A stretch of DNA of 64,000 nucleotides from Streptomyces candidus (GTDB taxonomy: Bacteria; Actinomycetota; Actinomycetes; Streptomycetales; Streptomycetaceae): NCBI RefSeq assembly GCF_014207445.1, contig NZ_JACHEM010000013.1, positions 62,001-126,000 of the forward strand, given 5' to 3'. This document shows, one piece after another, positions 33,463 through 41,050 of the stretch. The notes under the pieces are model-generated. The model was not told where the DNA came from and did not search any database. It was given only the letters and a program-made list of their open reading frames with translations. Numbering within the stretch: the stretch's first letter is position 1; every line of letters begins with the position of its first letter. Position numbers and translations under genes: made by a program.

Positions 33463-33681
33463 ATGAGCACCCCCGCCGATACGGCTGCCACCAAGAACCT
33501 GCTGCGCGTCGAGAAGGGCGAGGCCGCCCCCGAGGAGCTGGCCGCGATCACCGCGATCCTGCTGGCGAGGGCCGCCGCCCGACCCGCCGAGGTCTCGGCG
33601 CCGCACGGCCGCACCGCGGCGGGCTGGCGCCGGCTGGAGCGCACGCCGGGCTTCCGCGCGCCGCACAGCTGGCAGGGCTGA
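33463..33681 (+). CDS. accE: Acyl-CoA carboxylase epsilon subunit
   Basis: This 72-residue protein has the helical segment LRVEKGEAAPEELAAITAILLARAAAR, the conserved core of AccE/PccE. The C-terminal part ends in WRRLERTPGFRAPHSWQG, also typical. The subunit raises carboxylase activity by strengthening the alpha-beta complex in Streptomyces and mycobacteria. It lies 53 bases after accB with ACGGAG before the ATG, and a strong hairpin closes the operon. Confidence 0.9.
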   Translation: MSTPADTAATKNLLRVEKGEAAPEELAAITAILLARAAARPAEVSAPHGRTAAGWRRLERTPGFRAPHSWQG

Positions 33682-33703
33682 GCACCCCCGCCGCACACGC
33701 CGA

Positions 33704-33740
33704 CGGCCCGGACCCCCTCACTTCGAGGGGGTCCGGGCCG
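33704..33740 (+). terminator. Strong hairpin terminator after accE
   Basis: A perfect 16-bp stem pairs 33704-33719 with 33725-33740 around the loop ACTTC, 22 bases after the accE stop, and is followed by TTCTCG. It may act on both strands, since cvnD ends just downstream on the minus strand. Confidence 0.85.
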
Positions 33741-33875
33741 TTCTCGTACGTGTGCCGGCCCGTACCACAGGGGCGCGGGGCTGTGTCATTGTGCGGCTCC
33801 GCCGCGTGGGCGCGACCGGCCGAGCCGCGCCCACGCGGGAAACACCTGCCCCGGGCACCCCACTACGGAGCGGTA

Positions 33876-34457
33876 CTACCGCAGCCGCGCCATCAGCGCG
33901 TGCTCGACCAGCGTGATCAGCGCACTCTTCGCGTCCGCCCGGTGCCGGGCGTCCGTCGTGATGATGGGGGTGTCGGGCCCGATCTGGAGGGCCTCGCGGA
34001 CCTCCTCCGGGTTGTACGGCTGGTGCCCGTCGAAGCCGTTGAGGGCGATGACGAACGGCAGGCCGCTGTTCTCGAAGTAGTCCACCGCGGGGAAGCAGTC
34101 CGCGAGGCGGCGGGTGTCGACCAGGACGACCGCGCCGATCGCGCCGCGCACCAGGTCGTCCCACATGAACCAGAAGCGGTCCTGACCGGGCGTGCCGAAC
34201 AGGTACAGGATCAGGTCCTGGTCCAGCGTGATGCGGCCGAAGTCCATGGCGACGGTGGTCGTCGTCTTGTCCCCGGTGTGGGTGAGGTCGTCGATCCCGG
34301 CCGAGGCTGAGGTCATGACGGCCTCGGTACGCAGCGGGTTGATCTCCGACACGGCTCCGACGAACGTCGTCTTGCCGACGCCGAAGCCGCCCGCCACCAC
34401 GATCTTCGCGGAGGTTGTGGAGCGGGCTGCTCCGCTGCTAGAGCTTGCGAAGTCCAC
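33876..34457 (-). CDS. cvnD: Conservon GTPase CvnD (proximal conservon)
   Basis: This is a 193-residue Ras-like small GTPase of the Rab/MglA-type. The P-loop is GGFGVGKTTFV near residue 25, the G3 region LFGTPGQDRFWFMWDDL, and the G4-like motif ALNGFD. In conservons, CvnD cycles GTP and interacts with CvnA-C as a membrane-linked signalling complex compared to eukaryotic GPCR modules. The GTG start overlaps cvnC by 20 bases. It is nearly identical to the second cvnD at 39498-40091 (five substitutions plus a four-residue indel). By synteny with S. coelicolor this would be cvnD2; the number is inferred. Confidence 0.93.
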   Translation of the reverse strand: MDFASSSSGAARSTTSAKIVVAGGFGVGKTTFVGAVSEINPLRTEAVMTSASAGIDDLTHTGDKTTTTVAMDFGRITLDQDLILYLFGTPGQDRFWFMWDDLVRGAIGAVVLVDTRRLADCFPAVDYFENSGLPFVIALNGFDGHQPYNPEEVREALQIGPDTPIITTDARHRADAKSALITLVEHALMARLR

Positions 34458-35115
34458 TGAGCACCCTTTCGAGCAGTGTCACATCTGGCTGACCACCCGC
34501 GGCTTCGTCGCCGCCGGGCTGGTGGATGGCGACGAGTCCGGCCTCTGCCAGGTCGGCGACGAGGATTCGGGCAACGCCGAGGGGGATGGAGAGCAGTGCG
34601 GAGATCTCGGCGACCGACTTGATCTCACGGCACAGGTGGCAGATCCGCTGGTGCTCGGGCAACTGCCCTTGCAGCCGTGCCGGTTCCGCCGTGGTGTGCA
34701 CCAGTGCCTCGATGGCGAGCTGGTAGCGGGGCCTGGTACGGCCGCCCGTCATGGCGTACGGGCGCACCAGGGGATTGTGGGTGCCGCCGCCCGAGGACGT
34801 GGGCGAGCCCGCGCCCCGGACACCGCCCGCCCGCGGCGGCGCCGACCGGTTGCCGGGCTGCTGCGGTGCGCGGTGCTGCCCCCCGTGCTGCGGGGGCTGC
34901 GGGGGATGTTGCTGGTAGGGGTGCTGCTGCTCGTACCGGTGACCGGACCCGTCCGGGCGCCCGGTCTGCTCGTACGGTGAACGGCTCGGCGTGGAGGGGA
35001 AGTTGAACCGGTTCTGGGAGGGGTCGCCGGGACCCCCCTGCTGACCTCCCTGGCCCTGGACCGGGCCACGGCCATAGGGCCAGTCGGCCGACGAACCGTT
35101 TGGGGGCGTTGCCAC
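34438..35115 (-). CDS. cvnC: Conservon DUF742 protein CvnC (proximal conservon)
   Basis: The 225-residue protein has an N-terminal Gln/Pro/Gly-rich disordered region (about residues 1-110). The DUF742 winged-helix-like domain follows: LVRPYAMTGGRTRPRYQLAIEAL, HQRICHLCREIKSVAEISALLSIPLGVARILVADLAEAGLV and the C-terminal LLERVLSGLRKL. The GTG at 35115 follows a very strong GGAGGAGGAG; an ATG 33 bases upstream is less supported. It overlaps cvnD by 20 bases, implying coupling. The disordered head is missing from the shorter CvnC of the second conservon. Confidence 0.9.
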   Translation of the reverse strand: MATPPNGSSADWPYGRGPVQGQGGQQGGPGDPSQNRFNFPSTPSRSPYEQTGRPDGSGHRYEQQHPYQQHPPQPPQHGGQHRAPQQPGNRSAPPRAGGVRGAGSPTSSGGGTHNPLVRPYAMTGGRTRPRYQLAIEALVHTTAEPARLQGQLPEHQRICHLCREIKSVAEISALLSIPLGVARILVADLAEAGLVAIHQPGGDEAAGGQPDVTLLERVLSGLRKL

Positions 35116-35276
35116 GTTCTCCTCCTCCGACTGCACTGCGGGCGCCATTCACTGTGGGGCCACGTCCCCGAACCCTAAAGCCCGGGGACGCCCATGCGCA
35201 CGGGGTGTCTGCTAGTTGAGAACACTTGTGTCTGCTTGTTCGACCGTTGTGTGAAACGGCCGGCAGTGGGTGTGCG

Positions 35277-35699
35277 CTAGTTGAGCAGACTTCCCTGGAG
35301 CTCTGCCCGGAGGTCCGGGGTGAGGACGGTACCGGCCCGGTCCACGAGAAGTGCCATCTCGTAGCCTACGAGGCCGATGTCGGCGTCGGGGTGCGCGAGC
35401 ACCGCGAGCGAGGATCCGTCGGAGATGGACATGATGAAAAGGAAACCTCGCTCCATCTCCACCACGGTCTGGTTGACGGCGCCGCCCTCGAAGATCCGGG
35501 AGGCGCCGGCCGTCAGCGACGTCAGACCGGAGGCCACGGCCGCCAGCTGATCGGCACGGTCGCGCGGGAATCCTTCGGACATCGCCAGCAGGAGTCCGTC
35601 GGCGGAGACCACCACCGTGTGGGAAACACCGGGGGTGTTGTCCACAAAGTTGGTGATCAACCAGTTCAGATTCTGCGCCGCCTGGCTCATCGGGCTCAC
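35277..35699 (-). CDS. cvnB: Conservon roadblock/LC7 protein CvnB (proximal conservon)
   Basis: This 140-residue roadblock/LC7 domain protein is predicted to regulate the CvnD GTPase. Signatures are NLNWLITNFVDNTPGVSHTV, VVSADGLLLAMSEGFPRDRAD, AAVASGLTSLTAGASRIFEGG and ERGFLFIMSISDGSSLAVLA. The GTG start lies one base after the cvnA stop, with AGGAG seven bases upstream; an ATG three codons in is an alternative. It is about 95% identical to the second CvnB. Confidence 0.92.
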   Translation of the reverse strand: MSPMSQAAQNLNWLITNFVDNTPGVSHTVVVSADGLLLAMSEGFPRDRADQLAAVASGLTSLTAGASRIFEGGAVNQTVVEMERGFLFIMSISDGSSLAVLAHPDADIGLVGYEMALLVDRAGTVLTPDLRAELQGSLLN

Positions 35700-35700
35700 A

Positions 35701-38700
35701 CTAACGCTCCTGGTTGTAGGTACTACCCGGTCCACTGTGCTGATCGTAAGTGGCCGCTTGGTTCTGGTCTGTTCCCGCGCTGCGTCCCTGCTGGACACCG
35801 CGCCGCAGGTTGCTCAGCCGGCCCCGTACGTCCTCCGGTGCGCGGGAGACCTGGGGGCCGCCCTGCGGAGCCTGCTCCGCGGCGCCCTCGACCAGGTTGG
35901 CCTTGGGCACCCGCTTGGGGAGTCCGGAGGGGGTGATCCCGCCGGCCTTCGGGTCCTTGAGCTTCTCGGCCCGCGACCAGCGCTCGTCGTTCGACGTGCG
36001 CCAGCCGCCGTCACCCGCGGCCGTTGCCGTGCCCGGGTCCGCACCGTCCTGCCCCGCGGCGGGCCGCTGCGGGAGCTGCGCCCGGGCCGCCTTCTCCTGC
36101 TGCTCCGGCTCGGTGCGGCCGGCGGACTTGCTGTGCCGGCTGAGCATCGACTCCTGGCCGGGCTGGCTGCCGCGGCGGGGGAGGCCCGCGCCGGTCAGCC
36201 CGTGACCGGCGCTCGGTGCGGGAGAAGGGGTTCCCGGACTGTCGAAGCCTACGCTCTCCGCGTCCGCCCCGGCAGGGGCGGAAGGAGACTGCGCGGATTC
36301 CGTTTCGGTCTCGTACGAGGGTTCGTACGCGGTCTGGAAACCCTGCTGGTCGGGCCAGTTGGGCTGGTGGGACGAGGACTCGTAGTTCTCGTACGCAGGT
36401 TCCGCGTTGTCGTACGTGGGTTCCACATACTCCTGTTGCGGCTGCTGCGACTGCTGTTGCGGGACGTAGCGCTCGGTCGAGCCGAAGGAGTCCCGCGGGC
36501 CGAAGCCGTCGAAGCCGGGCGTGGGGGCCTGCGGCGCCTGGGCGGCCGGGAAGCCGTTCCCGTCGTACGAGGGCTGCTGCGGCCGGCCGTACGGGTCGTA
36601 CGACGCCTCCTGGTACTGCTGCTCGCCGTACTGCTGCTCCCCGTACCCGGGCGAAGGCTCCGGGTAGCCCTGCGGGCCCGCGCCGTCCTGCACCTCGTCG
36701 CGGAACAGCGGGCGGTCGTCGTCCTGGCCGTCGCGGCCCTCCAGGGCGGCCCTGCGCTCCTCACGGAGCCGTGCGCGCTTCACCGGATCGAGCGGCATGC
36801 GGCCCGGGGACTCGTCCTGCCCGCTCTCGTACTGCGAGTCGTCGAAGCCGAGTTCGGCCGCGGTCCGCATCGGCGCGTGGTCGGGGCCCGGCTGCTCCGG
36901 GGCCGGCTGCTGGGCAGCCATGATCGACGAGACCGTGAAGTCGTCCGAGTGGACGTCCTCGCCGCCACCACCGTGCGTGATCGCGTCCGGGAGCATGACC
37001 AGCGACGTCGTACCGGCCTGCTCGCCGGAGGGACGGAGCTGGACGCGGATGCCGTGCCGGTCGGCGAGGCGGCCGACCACGAACAGGCCCATGCGCTGCG
37101 AGACGGCGGCGTCCACCGTCGGCGGGTTGGCCAGCTTGTGGTTGATGTCCGCGAAGTCCTCGGCGGTGAGGCCGATGCCCTTGTCGTGGATCTCGACCAT
37201 GACGCGGCCGTCGGGCAGCCGGGTCGCGGTGACGCGGACCTTGGTCTGCGGCGAGGAGAACGTGGTGGCGTTCTCCAGCAGCTCGGCGAGCAGGTGCACC
37301 AGGTCGGTCACGGCCTGGCCGTGGATCTCCGACTCGGGTACGCCGCTCAGCTCGATGCGCTCGTAGTTCTCGACCTCGGAGGAGGCGGCACGCAGCACGT
37401 CGACGAGGGGGACCGGCTGGTTCCAGCGGCGGCCCGGCTCCTCGCCGGCGAGGACGAGGAGGTTCTCGCCGTTGCGGCGCATGCGGGTGGCCAGGTGGTC
37501 GAGCCGGAAGAGGTTCTCCAGCTGGTCGGGGTCGGCCTCGTTGTTCTCCAGGTCGGTGATGAGGGTCAGCTGGCCCTCGATCAGCGACTGGTTGCGACGC
37601 GAGAGGTTGGTGAAGATCGCGTTGACGTTGCCGCGGAGCATGGCCTGCTCGGCGGCGAGCCGCACGGCCTCGCGGTGCACCTGGTCGAAGGCGCGGGCGA
37701 CTTCGCCGATCTCGTCGTGCGAGGTGATCGGGATGGGCTCCACGCGGGTGTCCACGCGGCCCGGCTCGGTGCGCGACAGCTGGTCCACGAGCATCGGCAG
37801 GCGCTGCTCGGCGACGGCGAAGGCCGCCGTGCGCAGGCGCTTCATCGAGCGGCTCATCTGCCGGGCGATCATCCCGGCCAGGACGAACGCCGCCAGGAGC
37901 GCGATCACGACGACGGCGCCGTTGATGATGGCGTCGTTGCGGGCGTCGGCGGAGATCTGCGCGGCCTCGTCCACCGCCTTGGTGACGAGCTTCTCCTCGA
38001 CCTCGGTGTAACCGTCGAACTTGGCGGTGGAGGCGGCCATCCAGGTGTCGGGCACGATGCCCTTCCTGGCCAGCGCCTGCTTGCTCCTGCCGGTGGCGAT
38101 CTCCTGGCCCATGCCGGTGAGGATCGAGCCGTCGGCGCCGCGCGGCGGCGTCGGGAAGTCCTGGCCCGCGGCGGCCGCGCGGGCCTTCGCGGTGGCCAGC
38201 TTCTGCTCGCCGTCCCGGGTCTTGCCCGCCATGACGTCCTTGAGCAGCTGCTCGTCGGCGGCGGTGCTGCCCGAGACGAACTCACCGAGCGCGATGCGCT
38301 CCAGGTAGGTGTACGAGGTGAACGCGACGATCTGCGCGTCCTTGACGTCGTCCTGGCCGCTCGGCCGCACCAGCAGGTGCGTGCCGATGGAGCGCTGGAG
38401 GGAACCCGCCGCCTTGGCCAGCTGGATCGCGTAGACGGACCGGCCGTAGCTCGTCACGTTGCCCGTGTCCAGGCTGAGCTCGTTCGCGAGCTCCATCAGG
38501 GAGTGCTGGACGACGACGTAGCCCTCTTCGGTGGCGACCGGGCCGATGCCCTTCGACTCGTCCTTCCGGGCCGCCTCGACCTGGGCGGTGAAGGCCGTCT
38601 TGCGGATCGCGGCGAGCTTCGGCTCTTCCTCCTGGAACTTCTTCAGCCGGCGCTTCAGCCCGTCGCTGGGCAGGTCGGTGGCGACTTCCTTGAACTTCCC

Positions 38701-39105
38701 GGCCGCCTCGTCGGTCGCCGCGTAGGCCTTCTTGACCTCCGGGCTGTCGCGCTGCCCGCTGAGCAGCGGCTGGGCCGTCAGGTCGCGCTCGTTGAGCAGG
38801 GCGTGCCCGTACTCGGCGGCGGAGCGCACGATGAGTGCGGTCTTCTCCGCGTCCTGGGCCTGCCGCCAGGTCTGCACGGAACCGTTCACCTGGAAGCCGC
38901 CCATGACGAGGGCGACCAGGACGGGTATGAGGAGAATCGCGTTCAGCCGGGTGGCCACCCGCCAGTTGCGGGGGGACATCCGGCTGGAGCTGCCACCTGC
39001 CGGCGCGGCGGACGCCTCAGCGACAGGCGGCGCCGCAGCGTGCGACGGCGGCGTGAAGTTGCCCCGCGTCTGCTGCTCTGCGGAGCCGTTCTTGCTTCGC
39101 CTCAC
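35701..39105 (-). CDS. cvnA: Conservon sensor histidine-kinase-like CvnA (proximal conservon)
   Basis: The 1134-residue membrane protein has TM1 near residues 55-75 (LNAILLIPVLVALVMGGF), an extracytoplasmic nitrate-sensor-like (NIT) domain to about 390, TM2 (GAVVVIALLAAFVLAGMIA), HAMP, and a histidine-kinase ATPase domain (N-box LLAELLENATTFSSPQTKV, G-box DKGIGL and MGLFVVGRLADRHGI). It ends in a long Gln/Tyr/Pro-rich disordered tail of about 400 residues. A conventional phospho-accepting H-box is not evident, as in other CvnA proteins. GTG start, GAGG upstream. By synteny this would be cvnA2. Confidence 0.92.
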   Translation of the reverse strand: MRRSKNGSAEQQTRGNFTPPSHAAAPPVAEASAAPAGGSSSRMSPRNWRVATRLNAILLIPVLVALVMGGFQVNGSVQTWRQAQDAEKTALIVRSAAEYGHALLNERDLTAQPLLSGQRDSPEVKKAYAATDEAAGKFKEVATDLPSDGLKRRLKKFQEEEPKLAAIRKTAFTAQVEAARKDESKGIGPVATEEGYVVVQHSLMELANELSLDTGNVTSYGRSVYAIQLAKAAGSLQRSIGTHLLVRPSGQDDVKDAQIVAFTSYTYLERIALGEFVSGSTAADEQLLKDVMAGKTRDGEQKLATAKARAAAAGQDFPTPPRGADGSILTGMGQEIATGRSKQALARKGIVPDTWMAASTAKFDGYTEVEEKLVTKAVDEAAQISADARNDAIINGAVVVIALLAAFVLAGMIARQMSRSMKRLRTAAFAVAEQRLPMLVDQLSRTEPGRVDTRVEPIPITSHDEIGEVARAFDQVHREAVRLAAEQAMLRGNVNAIFTNLSRRNQSLIEGQLTLITDLENNEADPDQLENLFRLDHLATRMRRNGENLLVLAGEEPGRRWNQPVPLVDVLRAASSEVENYERIELSGVPESEIHGQAVTDLVHLLAELLENATTFSSPQTKVRVTATRLPDGRVMVEIHDKGIGLTAEDFADINHKLANPPTVDAAVSQRMGLFVVGRLADRHGIRVQLRPSGEQAGTTSLVMLPDAITHGGGGEDVHSDDFTVSSIMAAQQPAPEQPGPDHAPMRTAAELGFDDSQYESGQDESPGRMPLDPVKRARLREERRAALEGRDGQDDDRPLFRDEVQDGAGPQGYPEPSPGYGEQQYGEQQYQEASYDPYGRPQQPSYDGNGFPAAQAPQAPTPGFDGFGPRDSFGSTERYVPQQQSQQPQQEYVEPTYDNAEPAYENYESSSHQPNWPDQQGFQTAYEPSYETETESAQSPSAPAGADAESVGFDSPGTPSPAPSAGHGLTGAGLPRRGSQPGQESMLSRHSKSAGRTEPEQQEKAARAQLPQRPAAGQDGADPGTATAAGDGGWRTSNDERWSRAEKLKDPKAGGITPSGLPKRVPKANLVEGAAEQAPQGGPQVSRAPEDVRGRLSNLRRGVQQGRSAGTDQNQAATYDQHSGPGSTYNQER

Positions 39106-39308
39106 TCGACCAACAACCTCTCGGCGTCGGCACCTACGCTGTGCCGGTTTTCGTTCAGGGCGGTACTTACGGCTGTGCCTGTTCAGGACGGCTGTACTTA
39201 CTCAGGAGTTTCGCCGAATTCCAGCACGCCCGACGGTTCCGGGCCAAACAGCCGGATGGCAGCGTTCCTAGTGGCCCATCCCTCAGATAAAACGGGCATA
39301 AAGAACGA

Positions 39309-39328
39309 GCCCCGCCAAAAGGCGGGGC
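39309..39328 (-). terminator. Terminator between the two conservons
   Basis: GCCCCGCC (39309-39316), AAAA, GGCGGGGC (39321-39328) forms an eight-bp stem. Read on the minus strand it is followed by CTCGTTCTTT, so it fits termination of the distal conservon before the cvnA promoter of the proximal one. Confidence 0.6.
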
Positions 39329-39411
39329 CCGTGTGAGCGCAGCGACACCGCACGACCGCGCCGGGTTGCCGCGCTCGTGCAATTCTCTTTCGAAACGTTA
39401 TGAACTCCGCG

Positions 39412-39461
39412 GCCAAACAGGGGCGGAGAGTGTCGTACGCCACAGTCCGTCCCTGTTTGGC
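39412..39461 (-). repeat. Large hairpin immediately downstream of the distal cvnD
   Basis: Arms 39412-39427 and 39446-39461 pair over 16 positions (one G-T), with the core GCCAAACAGGG / CCCTGTTTGGC and an 18-base loop. It lies 37 bases after the distal cvnD stop. It could be the main terminator or an RNA-stability element. The rest of the 39106-39497 gap shows no gene. Confidence 0.55.
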
Positions 39462-39497
39462 TACGGCAACTGCCGTACGCCGCGCCCCACTTGTGTC

Positions 39498-40091
39498 CTA
39501 CTTGAGCCGTGCCATCAGGGCGTGCTCGACCAGCGTGATCAGCCCGCTTTTCGCATCGGCCCGGTGCCGGGCGTCCGTGGTGATGATCGGGGTGTCCGGT
39601 CCGATCTGGAGGGCCTCGCGGACCTCCTCGGGCGTGTACGGCTGGTAGCCGTCGAAGCCGTTGAGGGCGATGACGAACGGCAGGCCGCTGTTCTCGAAGT
39701 AGTCCACCGCGGGGAAGCAGTCCGCGAGGCGGCGGGTGTCGACCAGGACGACCGCGCCGATCGCGCCGCGCACCAGGTCGTCCCACATGAACCAGAAGCG
39801 GTCCTGACCCGGAGTGCCGAACAGGTACAGGATCAGGTCCTGGTCCAGCGTGATGCGGCCGAAGTCCATCGCCACCGTGGTGGTGGTCTTGCCCCCGGTG
39901 TGGGTGAGGTCGTCGATGCCCGCCGAGGCGGAGGTCATGACGGCCTCCGTGCGCAGCGGGTTGATCTCGGAGACCGCGCCCACGAACGTGGTCTTGCCGA
40001 CGCCGAACCCGCCCGCGACCACGATCTTCGCGGAGGTGGTGGAGCGGGCCGCTCCGGTCGCGCCGTCCGAGCTAGAGCTTGCGAAGTCCAC
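39498..40091 (-). CDS. cvnD: Conservon GTPase CvnD (distal conservon)
   Basis: The 197-residue Ras-like GTPase is almost identical to the proximal CvnD. It differs by a four-residue insertion (DGAT after residue 8) and five substitutions. The P-loop GGFGVGKTTFV and LFGTPGQDRFWFMWDDL are unchanged. A 161-bp segment is identical at the DNA level in the two genes (39649-39809 here), including synonymous sites. The GTG start overlaps cvnC by 20 bases. By synteny with S. coelicolor this would be cvnD1; that conservon has been reported to affect differentiation (from memory). Confidence 0.93.
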   Translation of the reverse strand: MDFASSSSDGATGAARSTTSAKIVVAGGFGVGKTTFVGAVSEINPLRTEAVMTSASAGIDDLTHTGGKTTTTVAMDFGRITLDQDLILYLFGTPGQDRFWFMWDDLVRGAIGAVVLVDTRRLADCFPAVDYFENSGLPFVIALNGFDGYQPYTPEEVREALQIGPDTPIITTDARHRADAKSGLITLVEHALMARLK

Positions 40092-40485
40092 TGAGCACCC
40101 TTTCCAGCAGCGTGACGGCCGGCGTTCCGTCGGCGTCCGCGCCCTCGCCCGGCTGGTGGATGGCCACCATCCCGGCCTCCGCCAGGTCCGCGACGAGAAT
40201 ACGCGCGACGCCGAGCGGCATCGAGAGCAGCGCCGAGACCTCGGCCACCGACTTGACCTCGCGGCACAGGTGGCAGATCCGCTGGTGCTCGGGGAGCAGT
40301 GTGGACAGGTGGGCCGGATCGGCCGTGGTGCTGACCAGTGCCTCGATGGCGAGCTGGTAGCGGGGACGGGTCCGGCCGCCGGTCATCGCGTAGGGGCGAA
40401 CCAGCGGCTGGTCGCCCTCGTACTCGTACGGGGCGTCGAGATGCGCGCCGCCGTACGAATCGTGTGAGGCGGGGGGCGGGGTCAT
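40072..40485 (-). CDS. cvnC: Conservon DUF742 protein CvnC (distal conservon)
   Basis: The 137-residue DUF742 protein has PLVRPYAMTGGRTRPRYQLAIEAL, HQRICHLCREVKSVAEVSALLSMPLGVARILVADLAEAGMV and the same C-terminal LLERVLSGLRKL as its paralogue. It has only a short N-terminal region of about 30 residues, lacking the Gln-rich head of the proximal CvnC. The ATG at 40485 follows GGAGG closely; an ATG five codons upstream would lack a ribosome-binding site. It overlaps cvnD by 20 bases. Confidence 0.9.
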   Translation of the reverse strand: MTPPPASHDSYGGAHLDAPYEYEGDQPLVRPYAMTGGRTRPRYQLAIEALVSTTADPAHLSTLLPEHQRICHLCREVKSVAEVSALLSMPLGVARILVADLAEAGMVAIHQPGEGADADGTPAVTLLERVLSGLRKL

Positions 40486-40627
40486 GGGTCCTCCGGGCAT
40501 GACAGCAAGGGGTCGGCGTGCCGTCTGACTGGGCCGGTGGGGGATTCGGTTATCGGCCAGGCGGTGTGAAGGGCTTGGGGGAAGCCCCTCCTGATGAGGG
40601 GTACTGCGGGGGTACGGCGGCGCGCGG

Positions 40628-41050
40628 CTAGTGCAGCAGGCTGCCCTGCAGTTCCGCGCGCAGGTCAGGGGTGAGGACCGTCCCCGCCCGGTCGACGAGC
40701 AGGGCCATCTCGTACCCCACCAGACCGATGTCGGCGTCGGGATGCGCGAGCACCGCCAGCGAGGAACCGTCCGAGATCGACATGAGGAAGAGGAAGCCGC
40801 GCTCCATCTCCACCACGGTCTGGGCGACCGGGCCGCCCTCGAAGATCCGGGACGCTCCGGCCGTCAGGGAGGTCAACCCCGAGGCCACGGCGGCGAGTTG
40901 GTCGGCTCGGTCACGCGGGAAACCTTCGGACATGGCCAGAAGGAGTCCGTCGGCGGAGACCACCACCGTGTGGGACACCCCTGGGGTGTTGTCCACGAAG
41001 TTGGTGATCAACCAGTTCAGATTCTGGGCCGCCTGGCTCATCGGACTCAA
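40628..41050 (-). CDS. cvnB: Conservon roadblock/LC7 protein CvnB (distal conservon)
   Basis: The 140-residue roadblock protein is nearly identical to the proximal CvnB over its whole length (NLNWLITNFVDNTPGVSHTV and following). The homologous start here is TTG at 41050, six bases after AGGAG and directly abutting the cvnA stop. The in-frame ATG at 41041 lies too far from the ribosome-binding site but is possible. It is predicted to work with CvnD as a GTPase regulator. Confidence 0.92.
   Translation of the reverse strand: MSPMSQAAQNLNWLITNFVDNTPGVSHTVVVSADGLLLAMSEGFPRDRADQLAAVASGLTSLTAGASRIFEGGPVAQTVVEMERGFLFLMSISDGSSLAVLAHPDADIGLVGYEMALLVDRAGTVLTPDLRAELQGSLLH

Noticed and set aside
35617..39336. 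Plus-strand open frame of over 1200 codons across the proximal cvnA
   Set aside because: It is complementary to an unmistakable CvnA gene and composed of Leu/Arg/Gly-rich sequence without motifs.
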